DNA from: Anaerolineaceae bacterium
Lineage (GTDB): Bacteria; Chloroflexota; Anaerolineae; Anaerolineales; Anaerolineaceae
Assembly: GCA_016936755.1 (NCBI GenBank)
Contig: JAFGXF010000060.1
Location: 1-64,000 of the forward strand
Length of the DNA: 64,000 nucleotides
Reading direction: 5' to 3'
Shown here: positions 1 to 9,150 of the stretch, piece after piece
Layout: the number at the start of each line of letters is the position of its first letter
Numbering within the stretch: position 1 is the first letter of the stretch
Position numbers and translations under genes: made by a program
Notes under the pieces: model-generated
Database searches by the model: none
Seen by the model: the letters and a program-made list of their open reading frames with translations, nothing else
Told to the model about the DNA's origin: nothing

Positions 1-34
1 GAAGCGCTCTCCGCGCCATCGCGATACAAATAAC

Positions 35-295
35 TTAGGACACGGTTTTTCTGGTCACGTAGCCTTTCTTGTGCGCATCTTGCAAATCTGCGGCACGTCG
101 AGTGTAGAACTCCACGTGCCCACAGTCACCACAAATTGCAGCACGAAATCCTATTAAAACAGGTGCTCCTTTGTGAGCCGGATCTTCGAGGGCCATGTAA
201 AGGATTTCATCGGTGTTCTGAGTAGTTAGCTTTGTAAAAACATTAAGATCGGGAATGATTTCTGTGTAACCACATTCAAGGCATTGGGTCATCAT
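35..295 (-). CDS. Small zinc-ribbon protein of unknown function
   Basis: An 86-residue protein with a CxxC pair at its N-terminus and a second CxxC pair around residues 55-58, which together would form one zinc ribbon. No catalytic domain or membrane segment is visible. It starts with two consecutive Met codons; an AGGAG lies about 11 bases upstream on the minus strand, a rather long spacing. I do not recognise a named family. It stands alone, downstream of the mevalonate operon terminator on the same strand, so it probably has its own promoter. Confidence 0.6.
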   Translation of the reverse strand: MMTQCLECGYTEIIPDLNVFTKLTTQNTDEILYMALEDPAHKGAPVLIGFRAAICGDCGHVEFYTRRAADLQDAHKKGYVTRKTVS

Positions 296-543
296 ACTGT
301 TTTGGTCTCCTATTTGGAATGAACGCTGTCTATCGAGTTTCCCAGCAAAGGAACCAAAGACTTTCCTCGCCGCGCTTCTTGCCCAATCACCAACAAATCT
401 TTCTCGGCCGCCAAACGGATTGCGTTACCTGCGTGTGGGCAGTTGTGGACTCGGCTTGGGTACTGGTTTGGTTTTATTTTAATGGCTGTTATCCAATTTT
501 TCGCCCTATACTCTAATTATACATATTACCGGTATCTATACAA
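296..543 (-). promoter_or_regulatory. Gene-free stretch with a possible minus-strand promoter
   Basis: The gap between the zinc-ribbon gene and the mevalonate operon holds no convincing gene. On the minus strand a TATAAT lies at 516-521, with a TTGTAT 16 bases upstream at 538-543. This could drive the zinc-ribbon gene through a leader of about 215 bases. About 67 codons of stop-free minus-strand reading frame follow, but without an ATG start or ribosome binding site. Confidence 0.35.
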
Positions 544-575
544 TACAAAAACGCCCTCCATCTCTGGAAGGCGCA
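544..575 (-). terminator. Rho-independent terminator of the mevalonate operon
   Basis: On the minus strand a GC-rich hairpin (GCGCCTTCC, loop, GGAGGGCG) is followed directly by a run of five T. It lies about 20 bases after the DUF35 stop codon, where the operon transcript should end. Confidence 0.85.
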
Positions 576-595
576 TTACTCTCAACACAATTTGA

Positions 596-997
596 CTATC
601 CCTGCATCACCGGCCGGAATTTGTACCCATAGACGATCATGCCGCGCTCGTCGCCGTCCTGGCGGATGCGGCGTGTGACCATCTCGACTGGCATGCCAAT
701 TTCAACTTTCGTGTCGCCCAGGTCGGTCAGTTGCGCGGTCACAACCGGCCCCTCGGCCAGTTTGACCAGCGCCACGGTATAAGGCGCCTGTTCCTCAAAC
801 CCGGCCGGACCTTCACCCATGCGGGTAAAGGAATATACTTCGCCCTTGCCACTGAAGTTATAAGCCTCCCTGGCTTCACCACCACATTCGGGGCAGACAT
901 CGCGGGGCGGGAAGATCTTGGCATCGCAATGCGGGCAGACCTCACCCACCAGTGCGTATCTTTGTTGTTTTAATCTCCAATGTCTCGGTATTTCCAT
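596..997 (-). CDS. DUF35 OB-fold / zinc-ribbon acyl-CoA-associated protein
   Basis: A 133-residue protein with an N-terminal rubredoxin-like zinc ribbon (CPHC, then CPEC) followed by an OB-fold, the standard DUF35 architecture. In archaea, DUF35 proteins hold acetoacetyl-CoA thiolase and HMG-CoA synthase together in a complex that passes the intermediate through a shared CoA site. The gene order thiolase-like / DUF35 behind HMG-CoA synthase fits that role. The start at 997 has a strong AAGGAG; the open frame continues upstream to 1156, but that stretch overlaps the thiolase gene and lacks family similarity. Last gene of the mevalonate operon, followed by a terminator. Confidence 0.88.
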   Translation of the reverse strand: MEIPRHWRLKQQRYALVGEVCPHCDAKIFPPRDVCPECGGEAREAYNFSGKGEVYSFTRMGEGPAGFEEQAPYTVALVKLAEGPVVTAQLTDLGDTKVEIGMPVEMVTRRIRQDGDERGMIVYGYKFRPVMQG

Positions 998-1056
998 TTT
1001 ATTCTCCTTGCTTAACTTCGATGCAGAGTTTAGCCGGATGAAACTATCATTAACTA

Positions 1057-2217
1057 TCAGCTTTTTTGAGTAATTTCGAGCACATGCGCCGCTGCTGTTG
1101 CAGACGCACTGCCCAAACACTGGATTAAAGCTTTCTTGGCGCCCTTGACCTGGCAATCACCGGCCTCTCCGCGTAATTGCAGCACTGCCTCAACCGCCTG
1201 GTAAACACCGGCCGCAGCCAGAGGATTGCCGCGTGCTTTCATACCCCCCATGCTGGCCAGTGCCGGTTTACCACTCGCCACAGTTGCTTTCATCCAGGTC
1301 GTTCCTTCACCTCGTTTGGCATATCCGGCTGCTTCAACTGATAAAACGGGATAAATCGAAAAAGCGTCATCCAGCTCAAGGATATCCACATCACCCGGTA
1401 AAATACCAGCCTGGCGGCAGGCCTGGGATATAGATATGCCAGCCGCATTAAAAGCCAATGGATCAGGGCGATCGTGCAACGATAGTCGGTCGGTCACCAC
1501 GGCTGAGCCACTAACGCGAACCGGGATGGACTTAAAATCCTTGCTGACCAGCTCGCTGCGGGTCAAGATCAACGCAGCTGCACCATCCGCGTAGGCGGCG
1601 ATATCATGCAGGTTCAACGGGTCACAGACCGGCCTACTCTTTTCATACTCCTCACGGCTTAACGCCTTGCGGTATAAAGCATTTGGGTTGCCAACCGCAT
1701 GTATGGAGGCGGCCAACGGATGATCGGCAAAACTGGCGTGGCCACATTCATATTCATGCATGTAGCGTTGCATCAATAGCGCTGCCATTGCAGTGGGCGT
1801 CACTCCCAGCATGCCCTCATAATCGGTATCCAATGTCTCGGCGATGGCCTTGTCGACCCCCGGACCCACCACGTCCGTGATCTTCTCAACTCCTACGACC
1901 ATGGCACAATCCACCTGGCCTGATCGAAGTGCCAGGTAAGCAGTGCGCAGGGCTGCCCCGCCGGAGGCGCCAGCCGCTTCAATGGTTGTACCTTCGATCC
2001 CCCCCATACCACAATCGCAGGTTAACAATGCCCCAAGGTTAGCCTGGCGGGATAGCAGTGAGCCCAGAACGTTGCTGATATAAAGCGCTTGTGGCTTTTG
2101 TTCGCCAGCGTCATGAATGGCTGCCAAAATGGCGCGAGCAGCCAGCTGACGCAATGAGACATCCCAGTGTTCTCTGACAGGAACCTGACCAACGCCGGTG
2201 ATGACGATATCGCTCAT
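1057..2217 (-). CDS. Thiolase-fold protein (SCP2/archaeal type) lacking catalytic residues
   Basis: A 386-residue protein collinear with archaeal acetoacetyl-CoA thiolases that form complexes with HMG-CoA synthase and DUF35. The usual nucleophile motif (EAACASGG) reads EAAGASGG, so the Cys is Gly83. The HDCF motif reads DDAF at residues 283-286, and the C-terminal GHP reads GNP (Asn331). All three hallmark catalytic positions are therefore changed, while the fold and length are kept and the frame is intact. It may be a structural partner, or have another reaction as in the thiolase-fold/DUF35 retro-aldolases of steroid breakdown. The start at 2217 follows a GGGGGTGA; an alternative start at 2232 overlaps the HMG-CoA synthase stop codon. 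Confidence 0.85.
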   Translation of the reverse strand: MSDIVITGVGQVPVREHWDVSLRQLAARAILAAIHDAGEQKPQALYISNVLGSLLSRQANLGALLTCDCGMGGIEGTTIEAAGASGGAALRTAYLALRSGQVDCAMVVGVEKITDVVGPGVDKAIAETLDTDYEGMLGVTPTAMAALLMQRYMHEYECGHASFADHPLAASIHAVGNPNALYRKALSREEYEKSRPVCDPLNLHDIAAYADGAAALILTRSELVSKDFKSIPVRVSGSAVVTDRLSLHDRPDPLAFNAAGISISQACRQAGILPGDVDILELDDAFSIYPVLSVEAAGYAKRGEGTTWMKATVASGKPALASMGGMKARGNPLAAAGVYQAVEAVLQLRGEAGDCQVKGAKKALIQCLGSASATAAAHVLEITQKS

Positions 2218-2228
2218 GTCACCCCCAC

Positions 2229-3317
2229 TCATTTCATCGCCAGCTTGCCACGGTAACGGGCGTACGTGGCATAATCGATCTCAGTACGACGCTGGATATA
2301 ATCGGCAGTCAATGTTGCCAGTTTTTGACGTTCGGTGATGGCTTCTGTAACCTTGATTACAAAGGCATCTGACCCGGCACCCGATCCGTAGGAAACCAAA
2401 AGGATGCGTTCACCCGGTTTGGCCTGATCCAGAATGGCGGTCAATCCAATGATTGATGCTCCGGCATAGGTGTTGCCGATCACTGGCGAGAGCAGTCCAA
2501 CGGCGGTCTGTTCTGGTTTGAACCCCAGCAACGACCCTGCCCGCTGGGGAAATTTGGTATTTGGCTGGTGGAATACTCCGTAAGCAAAATCTTCGGGTTT
2601 CATTTTCAGCGCATCCATCAGCGCTTTACCGGCTTCGGTGATGTGCTTGAAATAAGCCGGCTCCCCGGTAAACCGTTGGCCATGTTCGGGGTACTTCTGT
2701 TCCTGCCTTCTCCAGAAATCCGGTGTGTCAGTCACGTAAGAGTAGACCGCTTCGATTTCGGCCAACGACTTTTCTGCCGGTCCTAGAATATATGCCGCAC
2801 CGCCAGAACTGGCGGTGTATTCGAGAGAATCACCTGGGCGTCCCTGGGCGATGTCCATACCAATACCCATGGCGTAATCAGCCATGTTTGAGCCAACCAG
2901 TGCAATGGCGGCCACGATGGCTTCAGTGCCAGCTTTGCATGCGAATTGGAAATCTGCAGCCTGAATGGAGGGCACCGCGCCGATGGCTTCCGCGACGATC
3001 GTGCCGGTTGGCTTCACAGCATAAGGGTGCGATTCCGAGCCAACCCAAACCGCTCGTAATTCATTCGCGGCGATCCCGGCACGCGCCAGTGCATTACGGG
3101 CAGCCTCGATTGACATGGTGGCGACATCCTCATCCAATCCAGCTACCGCTTTTTCCTTGACCGGCGAGCCGCTGGTGCCGTCAGTCCATATGCGCGCCAC
3201 CTCCGTACCCGGTAGGCGATAACGCGGCACATAGGCACCATATCCGATGATGCCAACTTTCCGATCAGGGATCAGGGGTTTGATCCCGGTTTGTTCGTGC
3301 CCCTCATTTTTTTTCAT
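2229..3317 (-). CDS. Hydroxymethylglutaryl-CoA synthase, archaeal type
   Basis: Condenses acetyl-CoA with acetoacetyl-CoA to HMG-CoA, the first committed step of the mevalonate route to isoprenoids. The 362-residue protein carries the expected active-site residues: Glu95 (GSESHP), Cys127 (FACKAG) and His250 (FHQPNTKF). It matches the archaeal branch of the family rather than the Gram-positive one. Its start at 3317 overlaps the HMG-CoA reductase stop codon (ATGA) and has a GGAG upstream, so the two genes are translationally coupled. It is followed by the thiolase-like and DUF35 genes. Confidence 0.93.
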   Translation of the reverse strand: MKKNEGHEQTGIKPLIPDRKVGIIGYGAYVPRYRLPGTEVARIWTDGTSGSPVKEKAVAGLDEDVATMSIEAARNALARAGIAANELRAVWVGSESHPYAVKPTGTIVAEAIGAVPSIQAADFQFACKAGTEAIVAAIALVGSNMADYAMGIGMDIAQGRPGDSLEYTASSGGAAYILGPAEKSLAEIEAVYSYVTDTPDFWRRQEQKYPEHGQRFTGEPAYFKHITEAGKALMDALKMKPEDFAYGVFHQPNTKFPQRAGSLLGFKPEQTAVGLLSPVIGNTYAGASIIGLTAILDQAKPGERILLVSYGSGAGSDAFVIKVTEAITERQKLATLTADYIQRRTEIDYATYARYRGKLAMK

Positions 3318-4597
3318 TTGGATTCACTCCATTGTTTCATAATTGCTTCAGCACGATCGATACGCACTGTTTTCTCATTTATCAACTGATCAGCCAGCCT
3401 ATCGATGTCTGGTCCTTTAGCACCAGCGGTTATCGCCACCTGTCGGGCGTGCAGACTCATATGCCCGCGCTGGATGCCCTCAGTCGCAAGAGCACGCAGG
3501 GCAGCCAGATTTTGCGCCAGACCGACTGAGACGATGATCCCGGCCAGGTCAGCGGACGTGGTCACACCCATCAGTTTCAGACAGACTCGTGCCATCGGAT
3601 GAGCCTGGGTCGCCCCACCCACGATGCCGACCGCCATGGGCATCTCCAGTGTCCCCGCCAGGTCTCCCGCTGCATTCACACACCAGGTGGATAGGCTGGT
3701 GTATCTTCCATCGCGTGCGGCATAGGCATGCGCACCGGCTTCCACTGCGCGCCAGTCATTGCCAGTGGCAATCACAACCGCATCCACACCATTCATAATA
3801 CCCTTGTTGTGTGTGGCCGCTCGATATGGATCAACTGTTGCAAATGCCCAGGCAGCGATGATGCCATCACGCACATTTTCGGCTGAAAAATCATTAAAAG
3901 CGAGCTGGTTCAGCTTAATAATGCAACTCGACTTTGTCAGGCGACGATCCGCCAGATTCGATAATATACGCAGATGAACCCGGCCTCCGGTGATTTTCGC
4001 GACCAGTGGAGCAAGTCGTTCCACAGCGGTATTTACCACATTGGCGCCCATGGCGTCGCGTACATCCATGATCAGGTGCAACACCAAAAAATTACCCACT
4101 GCCGGGTGTTCAAGTAACCGCACCTCCAGGTCACGCGGTCCGCCACCCAATTTCAACAATAACGGATCGCCGAGCCCCGCTTCCATTAGCAGTTCTTTTT
4201 TATGCGCCAGCAGTGATTCCCAAGCCTTTTGAGGGTCCTTAAGGTCCAGAATTTGGATCTGACCGATCATTTCAGGCGGATCGCTGATGGTTTTGAAGCC
4301 CCCGCCGGAACGCACCAGTCTGGCCATATATGATACTCCAGCCACCACCGAGGGTTCTTCAATCGCCATCGGCACAGGTATCTCATGTCCGTTAATCAAG
4401 AAGCCCTGTGCCACACCGAGTGGCAGTTGGAAAGTGCCGACCACATTTTCAATCATGTAGTCCGCCTGGTCGCTTGATAGCGCGTCAGCACCCTTAAAAA
4501 CCGCCAGATCCGTACCATCAAGGCCGGTTAATGCCGCCAGCCGATCCAGCCGCTGTTCGATTGTCAGATCATAGAATTTTTTGCCTGTTTCACTCAT
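3314..4597 (-). CDS. Hydroxymethylglutaryl-CoA reductase, class II
   Basis: Reduces HMG-CoA to mevalonate. The sequence resembles class II enzymes, with motifs [20 protein letters not shown] and [15 protein letters not shown]. With the start at 4597 (427 residues) the catalytic residues fall at Glu81, Lys265, Asp281 and His379, each two positions from the Pseudomonas mevalonii enzyme (83, 267, 283, 381). That agreement supports this start over the upstream Met codons at 4627 and 4699. No clear Shine-Dalgarno is seen. First gene of the mevalonate operon, divergent from the histidine kinase. Cofactor preference (NADH or NADPH) cannot be read with confidence. Confidence 0.92.
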   Translation of the reverse strand: MSETGKKFYDLTIEQRLDRLAALTGLDGTDLAVFKGADALSSDQADYMIENVVGTFQLPLGVAQGFLINGHEIPVPMAIEEPSVVAGVSYMARLVRSGGGFKTISDPPEMIGQIQILDLKDPQKAWESLLAHKKELLMEAGLGDPLLLKLGGGPRDLEVRLLEHPAVGNFLVLHLIMDVRDAMGANVVNTAVERLAPLVAKITGGRVHLRILSNLADRRLTKSSCIIKLNQLAFNDFSAENVRDGIIAAWAFATVDPYRAATHNKGIMNGVDAVVIATGNDWRAVEAGAHAYAARDGRYTSLSTWCVNAAGDLAGTLEMPMAVGIVGGATQAHPMARVCLKLMGVTTSADLAGIIVSVGLAQNLAALRALATEGIQRGHMSLHARQVAITAGAKGPDIDRLADQLINEKTVRIDRAEAIMKQWSESK

Positions 4598-4715
4598 ATA
4601 AGTTCTTGGCTCATCGCAATCAAGCATGACTATATCCCGGCAGGTCTGGCAAAAGCTATCAAATTCAGAAACAAGACAAATTGGAGTAAAATTAGACACC
4701 TGAGCTTCTAAGAGG

Positions 4716-6383
4716 ATGATTACCCTGACGCACGAACAACTTGAAGAGCGGCTGGCAGCCCTGCACCGGGCCAGTCTCGAACTTGTTCAGGATATCTCGC
4801 TGGAATCGTTGTTGGAACGTATCGCCATTGTTGCCTGTGAGCAGGTGAAAGCACGCTATGCAGCTGTGGGAGTGCTTAATGAAAATGGCGAGTTGGAGCA
4901 ATTCATTCCGATTGGCATGAATCCAGCCGAAATTAGTAAAATGACGCACCCACCACGTGGAACCGGCTTGATCGGCGCTCTCATGAACACTCGCCAGACA
5001 ATCCGCCTGGCCAATATCGCGGATGATCCACGCAGTGTTGGCTTTCCTCCCCATCACCCTTCTATGAGTACTTTTCTGGGTGTTCCAATTCGTCTGGGTG
5101 AGAGCCAGCTTGGTCAGATCTACCTGACTGAAAAATCTGATGGCAGCGAATTCAGCCACGATGATGAAATCGTTATCGAAACACTGGCGGCCTATGCAGC
5201 AGTGGCAATCTCCAATGCACGGTTGTACAAGGAACTGCGTCAACGTGACCGGGCCCTGACACGTCGTACGGACGACCTGACATTATTGAACGAACTTGCC
5301 TCCAAATTGACATCTGAACCGGATATCGATGAGATCCTGAATTCTGCGCTTGACCGGACAGTAGGATATATCAGCGTGATATCCAGCGAGATACACTTGC
5401 GTAATGAAGATAGCAACATCTTGCATCTGGTTGCCCATCGCGATCGCGGACCAGGAAGGATCTGGAATCGAGATTCCTTCGAGCTCGGGCAAGGTCTGGT
5501 GGGCACAACCGCACAAACCGGGCAGATGCAGGCCATCCGCCTGGCTGATGAGAAAAACACCTTCCTGCGCAAGACCGTCTTGAAATCGGATGTCCAGCAG
5601 ATATTATGTTTCCCTTTAACCAGCCGAAGTGGCATATTGGGTGTGTTGACCATTGCCAGCCGTTATAACAAACCATTTTCTGAAACAGAGCTGCAACTAA
5701 TGACCTCGCTCGGTTCGTGGACAGCGACTGCTATCGAGAACCTGCGGCTGAACATCAAGGGAAAACGTCTGGCGATATTGGAGGAACGCGAGCGCATCGC
5801 AATGGATCTGCATGATGGCATCATCCAATCCATCTATGCGGTCGGCCTCACACTCGAGCACGCCCGTCTTTTACTGGCTGAAGATGTGGAGCAGACCCGG
5901 GTCAAGATCCTGGAGTCCATCGAGGGTCTCAACAGCACCATCCGTGACATACGAGCTTACATCATGGACCTCAAACCACGCCAGCTGGTCGATGAGAACC
6001 TTGAAAATGGGATTGGCCGCCTGATCAAAGAGTTTGAGTCGACCAGCCAGATCGAAGCCACTCTTGTCATTAAAGCACAGGACCTTAACAGCATCCCTGC
6101 CGGTCAGGCGATTGCTCTTTTTCATATTTGTCAGGAAGCCCTGGGTAATGCCTCAAAGCATTCTCGCGCTCAGTATGTTGAAGTGTATGTATGGCGGACA
6201 GATGATCGTGTCGTACTCGAGGTCACAGACAACGGTCTCGGTTTTGAACAGGAAAAGGTAAACTCCAGCCTGGGTCATGGTCTTTCCAATATGCAGACTC
6301 GTGCGAAAAACGCAGGCGGAGATATCGAAATCACCACTGAACTCGGGCGGGGCACAACCATCATGGCATGGGTGCCCGTATAG
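4716..6383 (+). CDS. Soluble GAF-GAF sensor histidine kinase, NarL-partner type
   Basis: A 555-residue kinase with two GAF domains (about residues 20-170 and 185-345), then a HisKA_3 dimerisation domain with the phospho-acceptor His366 in RIAMDLHDGIIQ, then a HATPase_c domain with an N-box near 475 and DNGLGF near 510. No membrane segment, so it senses a cytoplasmic ligand or redox state. HisKA_3 kinases normally pair with NarL/LuxR-type response regulators, but none is in this window, so it is an orphan here. The ATG at 4716 directly abuts an AAGAGG, which is unusually close, so initiation is unclear. Confidence 0.9.
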   Translation: MITLTHEQLEERLAALHRASLELVQDISLESLLERIAIVACEQVKARYAAVGVLNENGELEQFIPIGMNPAEISKMTHPPRGTGLIGALMNTRQTIRLANIADDPRSVGFPPHHPSMSTFLGVPIRLGESQLGQIYLTEKSDGSEFSHDDEIVIETLAAYAAVAISNARLYKELRQRDRALTRRTDDLTLLNELASKLTSEPDIDEILNSALDRTVGYISVISSEIHLRNEDSNILHLVAHRDRGPGRIWNRDSFELGQGLVGTTAQTGQMQAIRLADEKNTFLRKTVLKSDVQQILCFPLTSRSGILGVLTIASRYNKPFSETELQLMTSLGSWTATAIENLRLNIKGKRLAILEERERIAMDLHDGIIQSIYAVGLTLEHARLLLAEDVEQTRVKILESIEGLNSTIRDIRAYIMDLKPRQLVDENLENGIGRLIKEFESTSQIEATLVIKAQDLNSIPAGQAIALFHICQEALGNASKHSRAQYVEVYVWRTDDRVVLEVTDNGLGFEQEKVNSSLGHGLSNMQTRAKNAGGDIEITTELGRGTTIMAWVPV

Positions 6384-6442
6384 ACTGACTGACGCCCGCT
6401 CATCGGGTACAATCAGCCCATTCTGCCCCCGGATTAGAAATA

Positions 6443-7192
6443 ATGCCCAAATCTGAACATCCAATCAGTGATAAAGCGGCCCTGCGAGGAGAACCTTCTT
6501 ATGTATGGCGCGCCGGGCAGGAGCGTCGGTTGGTCATGATTCGTGAAGGTGCAGGTCAGCTGGCATCCGGCTTGATTTTGGTCGATGGTTGCGGTGTGGG
6601 CCAGTATCTGGCTCGATTGGCTGAACATGCCACTCTGGCAATCGGCCTGGATATCGAACTGGAGCGGGCGAAAGAGGCCCATCAAAGAGGACCCGCAGTA
6701 ATCTGCGGGAATGGAGAGGCGCTACCATTTCCAGATGAGTATTTTGACCTGGTCCTCAGTCACGAGGTCATTGAACATGTCGCAGACGACCGGTCAGCAA
6801 TGTGCGAGATGATACGTGTTCTAAAACCTGGCGGGCGACTGGTTCTTTTCTGCCCGAATCGTGGATATCCATTTGAAACACACGGCATATACTGGCGTGG
6901 GAAGTATCACTTTGGTAATATCCCGATGATCAATTACCTGCCACGCGGTCTGCGTGACCGGCTGGCACCACATGTAAAAATATATAATAGCCACGACCTG
7001 AAGGTGTTGTTGTCTGGATTGCCCGTCCGTATTCTGCAACGGCGAATTATCTTTGGGGCTTATGATAATATCATCGAGCGCTACCCAGTTGCCGGCCAAG
7101 GGCTCAGGAGAATACTTCAGGCTCTTGAAAAGACCCCGCTGGCCTTTTTGGGCCTGTCCCACTTTTGGGTTGTAGAAAAGTTATGTGTTTAG
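6443..7192 (+). CDS. Class I SAM-dependent methyltransferase
   Basis: A 249-residue protein with a methyltransferase type-11 core: glycine-rich motif I (VDGCGVGQYLARL) near residue 50, an acidic residue ending the next strand (GLDIE), and a later FDLVLSHEVIEHV motif. The substrate is unknown; the RVLKPGGRLVLFCPN segment resembles small-molecule and lipid methyltransferases. It follows the histidine kinase by 59 bases on the same strand and ends two bases before the convergent neighbouring methyltransferase. Confidence 0.8.
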   Translation: MPKSEHPISDKAALRGEPSYVWRAGQERRLVMIREGAGQLASGLILVDGCGVGQYLARLAEHATLAIGLDIELERAKEAHQRGPAVICGNGEALPFPDEYFDLVLSHEVIEHVADDRSAMCEMIRVLKPGGRLVLFCPNRGYPFETHGIYWRGKYHFGNIPMINYLPRGLRDRLAPHVKIYNSHDLKVLLSGLPVRILQRRIIFGAYDNIIERYPVAGQGLRRILQALEKTPLAFLGLSHFWVVEKLCV

Positions 7193-7194
7193 GA

Positions 7195-8085
7195 TTATGT
7201 TTTCAGCCTGAAATCATAAATGCCACCCTTGTTTCTCCATACTTGTTTGCAGTTCGGGCAATGGAGATCTCCTTCAGACTCGGGTATCGCCGTGTCACAT
7301 GCGAGACACTTATAAAAGCCCCTGCCTTGAGTCTCGCCTCGAGATCCTGTCGCCTGTGCCCGTAAAAAGACGCTGGGGGTCAGTTGAATCCAGGCTCCGC
7401 TGGCCTGCAACAATCCATCCAATCCAGCCAGTATTTTCGGGGGAATCGTTTTCTTTATAAAGCCCACCCGGAAATGCGAAACTGACAGTTGCCTTTGGAT
7501 CGTAAAATGATTGCCCTCCAACCAGGACCGGATTGCTTGTGGGTGGAAATTAAAATTCAATCTGGTAAATTCAACCAGATCCCGGGAAAAAGGGTCCCAG
7601 GTTTGTTTTTTTAACCAATAACGCAGAATCGCTTTTAGATTGCGCTTGTTGGCATATTCCAGGATAAACACGGCTCCCGGGCTGAGGGCTGAACGCACCT
7701 GCGAAATCGCCAAGCTCGGGTCAGCCATATGGTGGAGTGTACGAATCATGGTGGCGCCATCACACAGACCATCTACAAATGGCAATCGGTATACATCCGC
7801 CGCCACATAGCGATAGCGCTCGTCATCCCCCAGGTGTTGCCGTGCCTGTTCAAGCTGGGTCATTGAGTAGTCCACCAGGATCACGCGTTCATATCCGGTA
7901 TAACGCGGTGTATTACGCCCGGCTCCTGCGCCTATCTCCAGCAATAATTTACCACTTTCAGGCAGCAGTTTCCTTAATGCGATCTTCTCAGCAGCATCTT
8001 CATAATTTCGCCCGCCTTGATCCCAGAAGGTCTGCTGGTAGTCTGAGGCAGTATAGTCACAAACAGGGGGGGTCTCTTTTTTCAT
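7195..8085 (-). CDS. SAM-dependent methyltransferase with C-terminal zinc ribbon
   Basis: A 296-residue protein with a class I methyltransferase core (LLEIGAGAGRNTP motif I; later MIRTLHHMADP) and a C-terminal CLACD...CPNC zinc ribbon resembling Trm112-like methyltransferase partners. The substrate is not recognisable. The start lies only about 15 bases from the 3' end of the SRP RNA gene on the same strand, with no terminator between them and no Shine-Dalgarno, so it may be transcribed by read-through from the SRP RNA promoter. Confidence 0.75.
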   Translation of the reverse strand: MKKETPPVCDYTASDYQQTFWDQGGRNYEDAAEKIALRKLLPESGKLLLEIGAGAGRNTPRYTGYERVILVDYSMTQLEQARQHLGDDERYRYVAADVYRLPFVDGLCDGATMIRTLHHMADPSLAISQVRSALSPGAVFILEYANKRNLKAILRYWLKKQTWDPFSRDLVEFTRLNFNFHPQAIRSWLEGNHFTIQRQLSVSHFRVGFIKKTIPPKILAGLDGLLQASGAWIQLTPSVFLRAQATGSRGETQGRGFYKCLACDTAIPESEGDLHCPNCKQVWRNKGGIYDFRLKT

Positions 8086-8099
8086 TCAGGTAACACAGT

Positions 8100-8206
8100 G
8101 CGCCGGGCAGGTTGATCGGCGGCACCCAGAGCGGCCGCCTTACCGCTGCTTCCTTTCGGACCTGACGGGGTTTGGGGGCTTCTGCCGCGCCGAGCCCGCC
8201 CGGACG
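8100..8206 (-). ncRNA. ffs: Signal recognition particle RNA, small bacterial type
   Basis: The minus strand contains the conserved SRP RNA domain IV loop region (GTCAGGTCCG, then GGAAGCAGC), flanked by arms that pair into the long hairpin of the 4.5S-type RNA (CCGGGC at the 5' end, GCCCGG at the 3' end). It binds Ffh for co-translational targeting of membrane proteins. The 5' end is set by a good promoter just upstream. End positions are estimated from pairing and may be off by a few bases. Confidence 0.92.
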
Positions 8207-8213
8207 CATACAT

Positions 8214-8243
8214 AGCATACCATCATCCAACAAGGCGTGTCAA
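8214..8243 (-). promoter_or_regulatory. Promoter of SRP RNA
   Basis: Minus-strand TTGACA at 8238-8243 and TATGCT at 8214-8219 with an 18-base spacer. Transcription would start near 8207, exactly at the predicted 5' end of the SRP RNA. Confidence 0.8.
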
Positions 8244-8258
8244 CTTTCGATTGGGTGA

Positions 8259-9080
8259 TTATTCGGAGCCTCTGGGTGTAAGGGTCGCCTGGAGAACCGG
8301 TATTCCACTAATCTCCCAGACTTGCAGGTCTGAGAAGTTGACTGTTAGGACACTCGCGCCAGAGGCATGTGCATGCAGCCCAACCAAACCACGCGGAAAC
8401 GCAGGGTCCAGCACAGTAAACTGGTAGACCCCGTTCACAAAAAATCTCATTTCATTGCCGTAAGCCCACACCCCGAGACGGGTTGACCCTCCGATATCCG
8501 GGGTGACTTTACCGCTTGCAGGTTTCCAATCCTTCAACGGAATTCGCTCAGAGATCTTATCCCGCTCGGCTCGCACCTGCCCATCACATGAAAGTAGGAA
8601 TGCATAGAAATCTGAAACATTACCAGCTCGAACAACCAACCCATAGGCATCCTGAGCAACGCACAGGTTGGGGCTGGCGGTAACTTCAATATAGAAGTTG
8701 GTTAATGTTGGCTCCTGGCGAAAACTGGTGAGGATCCCTTTCGGGGCGGATACTGCCAGCGTCATCTCATTCAGGCCAAAAGCAATTGAACCATCATTAA
8801 AACGGCCCAGCAACCACAATCCTGGCCGGGTGAAATCGTCGGCCACAATTATTCTCCCCAGGTTGGTTTTTTGTTCCGGGGTGGGCGTCATTGTGGCCGG
8901 GAGAGGTGTGTTGGTGGGAGTCTCGGTCGCCGGAAACCAAACAATGGTGGGGGTTTCGGTTACGCCCGGAGGGGTATCCTGCATCGAAAGTTGTCCGCCA
9001 TCCGAAACCTGCAGGCAGGCAGCTAAAATCAGCAATGGCAAACAAGCAAGAAATAGTCGCGTAGTCCTTAATTCAAACAT
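8259..9080 (-). CDS. Secreted lipoprotein with Thr/Pro linker and LamG/DUF1080-like domain
   Basis: A 273-residue protein with a lipoprotein signal peptide and lipobox (LAAC, Cys near residue 22), then a Thr/Pro-rich linker (residues 35-70) common in Anaerolineae surface proteins. The remainder resembles a concanavalin-like beta-sandwich (FYAFLLSCDG, FFVNGVYQF, GLVGLHAHASG) of the kind found in DUF1080/LamG domains that bind or cleave glycans. It lacks an obvious catalytic motif, so the function is unknown. Divergent from the LysM protein; the shared region contains TATAAT boxes for each direction. Confidence 0.75.
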   Translation of the reverse strand: MFELRTTRLFLACLPLLILAACLQVSDGGQLSMQDTPPGVTETPTIVWFPATETPTNTPLPATMTPTPEQKTNLGRIIVADDFTRPGLWLLGRFNDGSIAFGLNEMTLAVSAPKGILTSFRQEPTLTNFYIEVTASPNLCVAQDAYGLVVRAGNVSDFYAFLLSCDGQVRAERDKISERIPLKDWKPASGKVTPDIGGSTRLGVWAYGNEMRFFVNGVYQFTVLDPAFPRGLVGLHAHASGASVLTVNFSDLQVWEISGIPVLQATLTPRGSE

Positions 9081-9150
9081 GTCTTGATAACCGCACCTGA
9101 TAATTATACTTGTCTGGTAAGAATGTTATAATTTTCCACTGGTGATTATC

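Noticed and set aside
313..513. Stop-free minus-strand frame of about 67 codons, and a GAGGAAAGT resembling RNase P RNA
   Set aside because: There is no start codon or ribosome binding site, and the other conserved RNase P blocks are absent or in the wrong order.
4692..5243. Long minus-strand frame of 183 codons
   Set aside because: It is antisense to the histidine kinase, whose domains fully explain the region.
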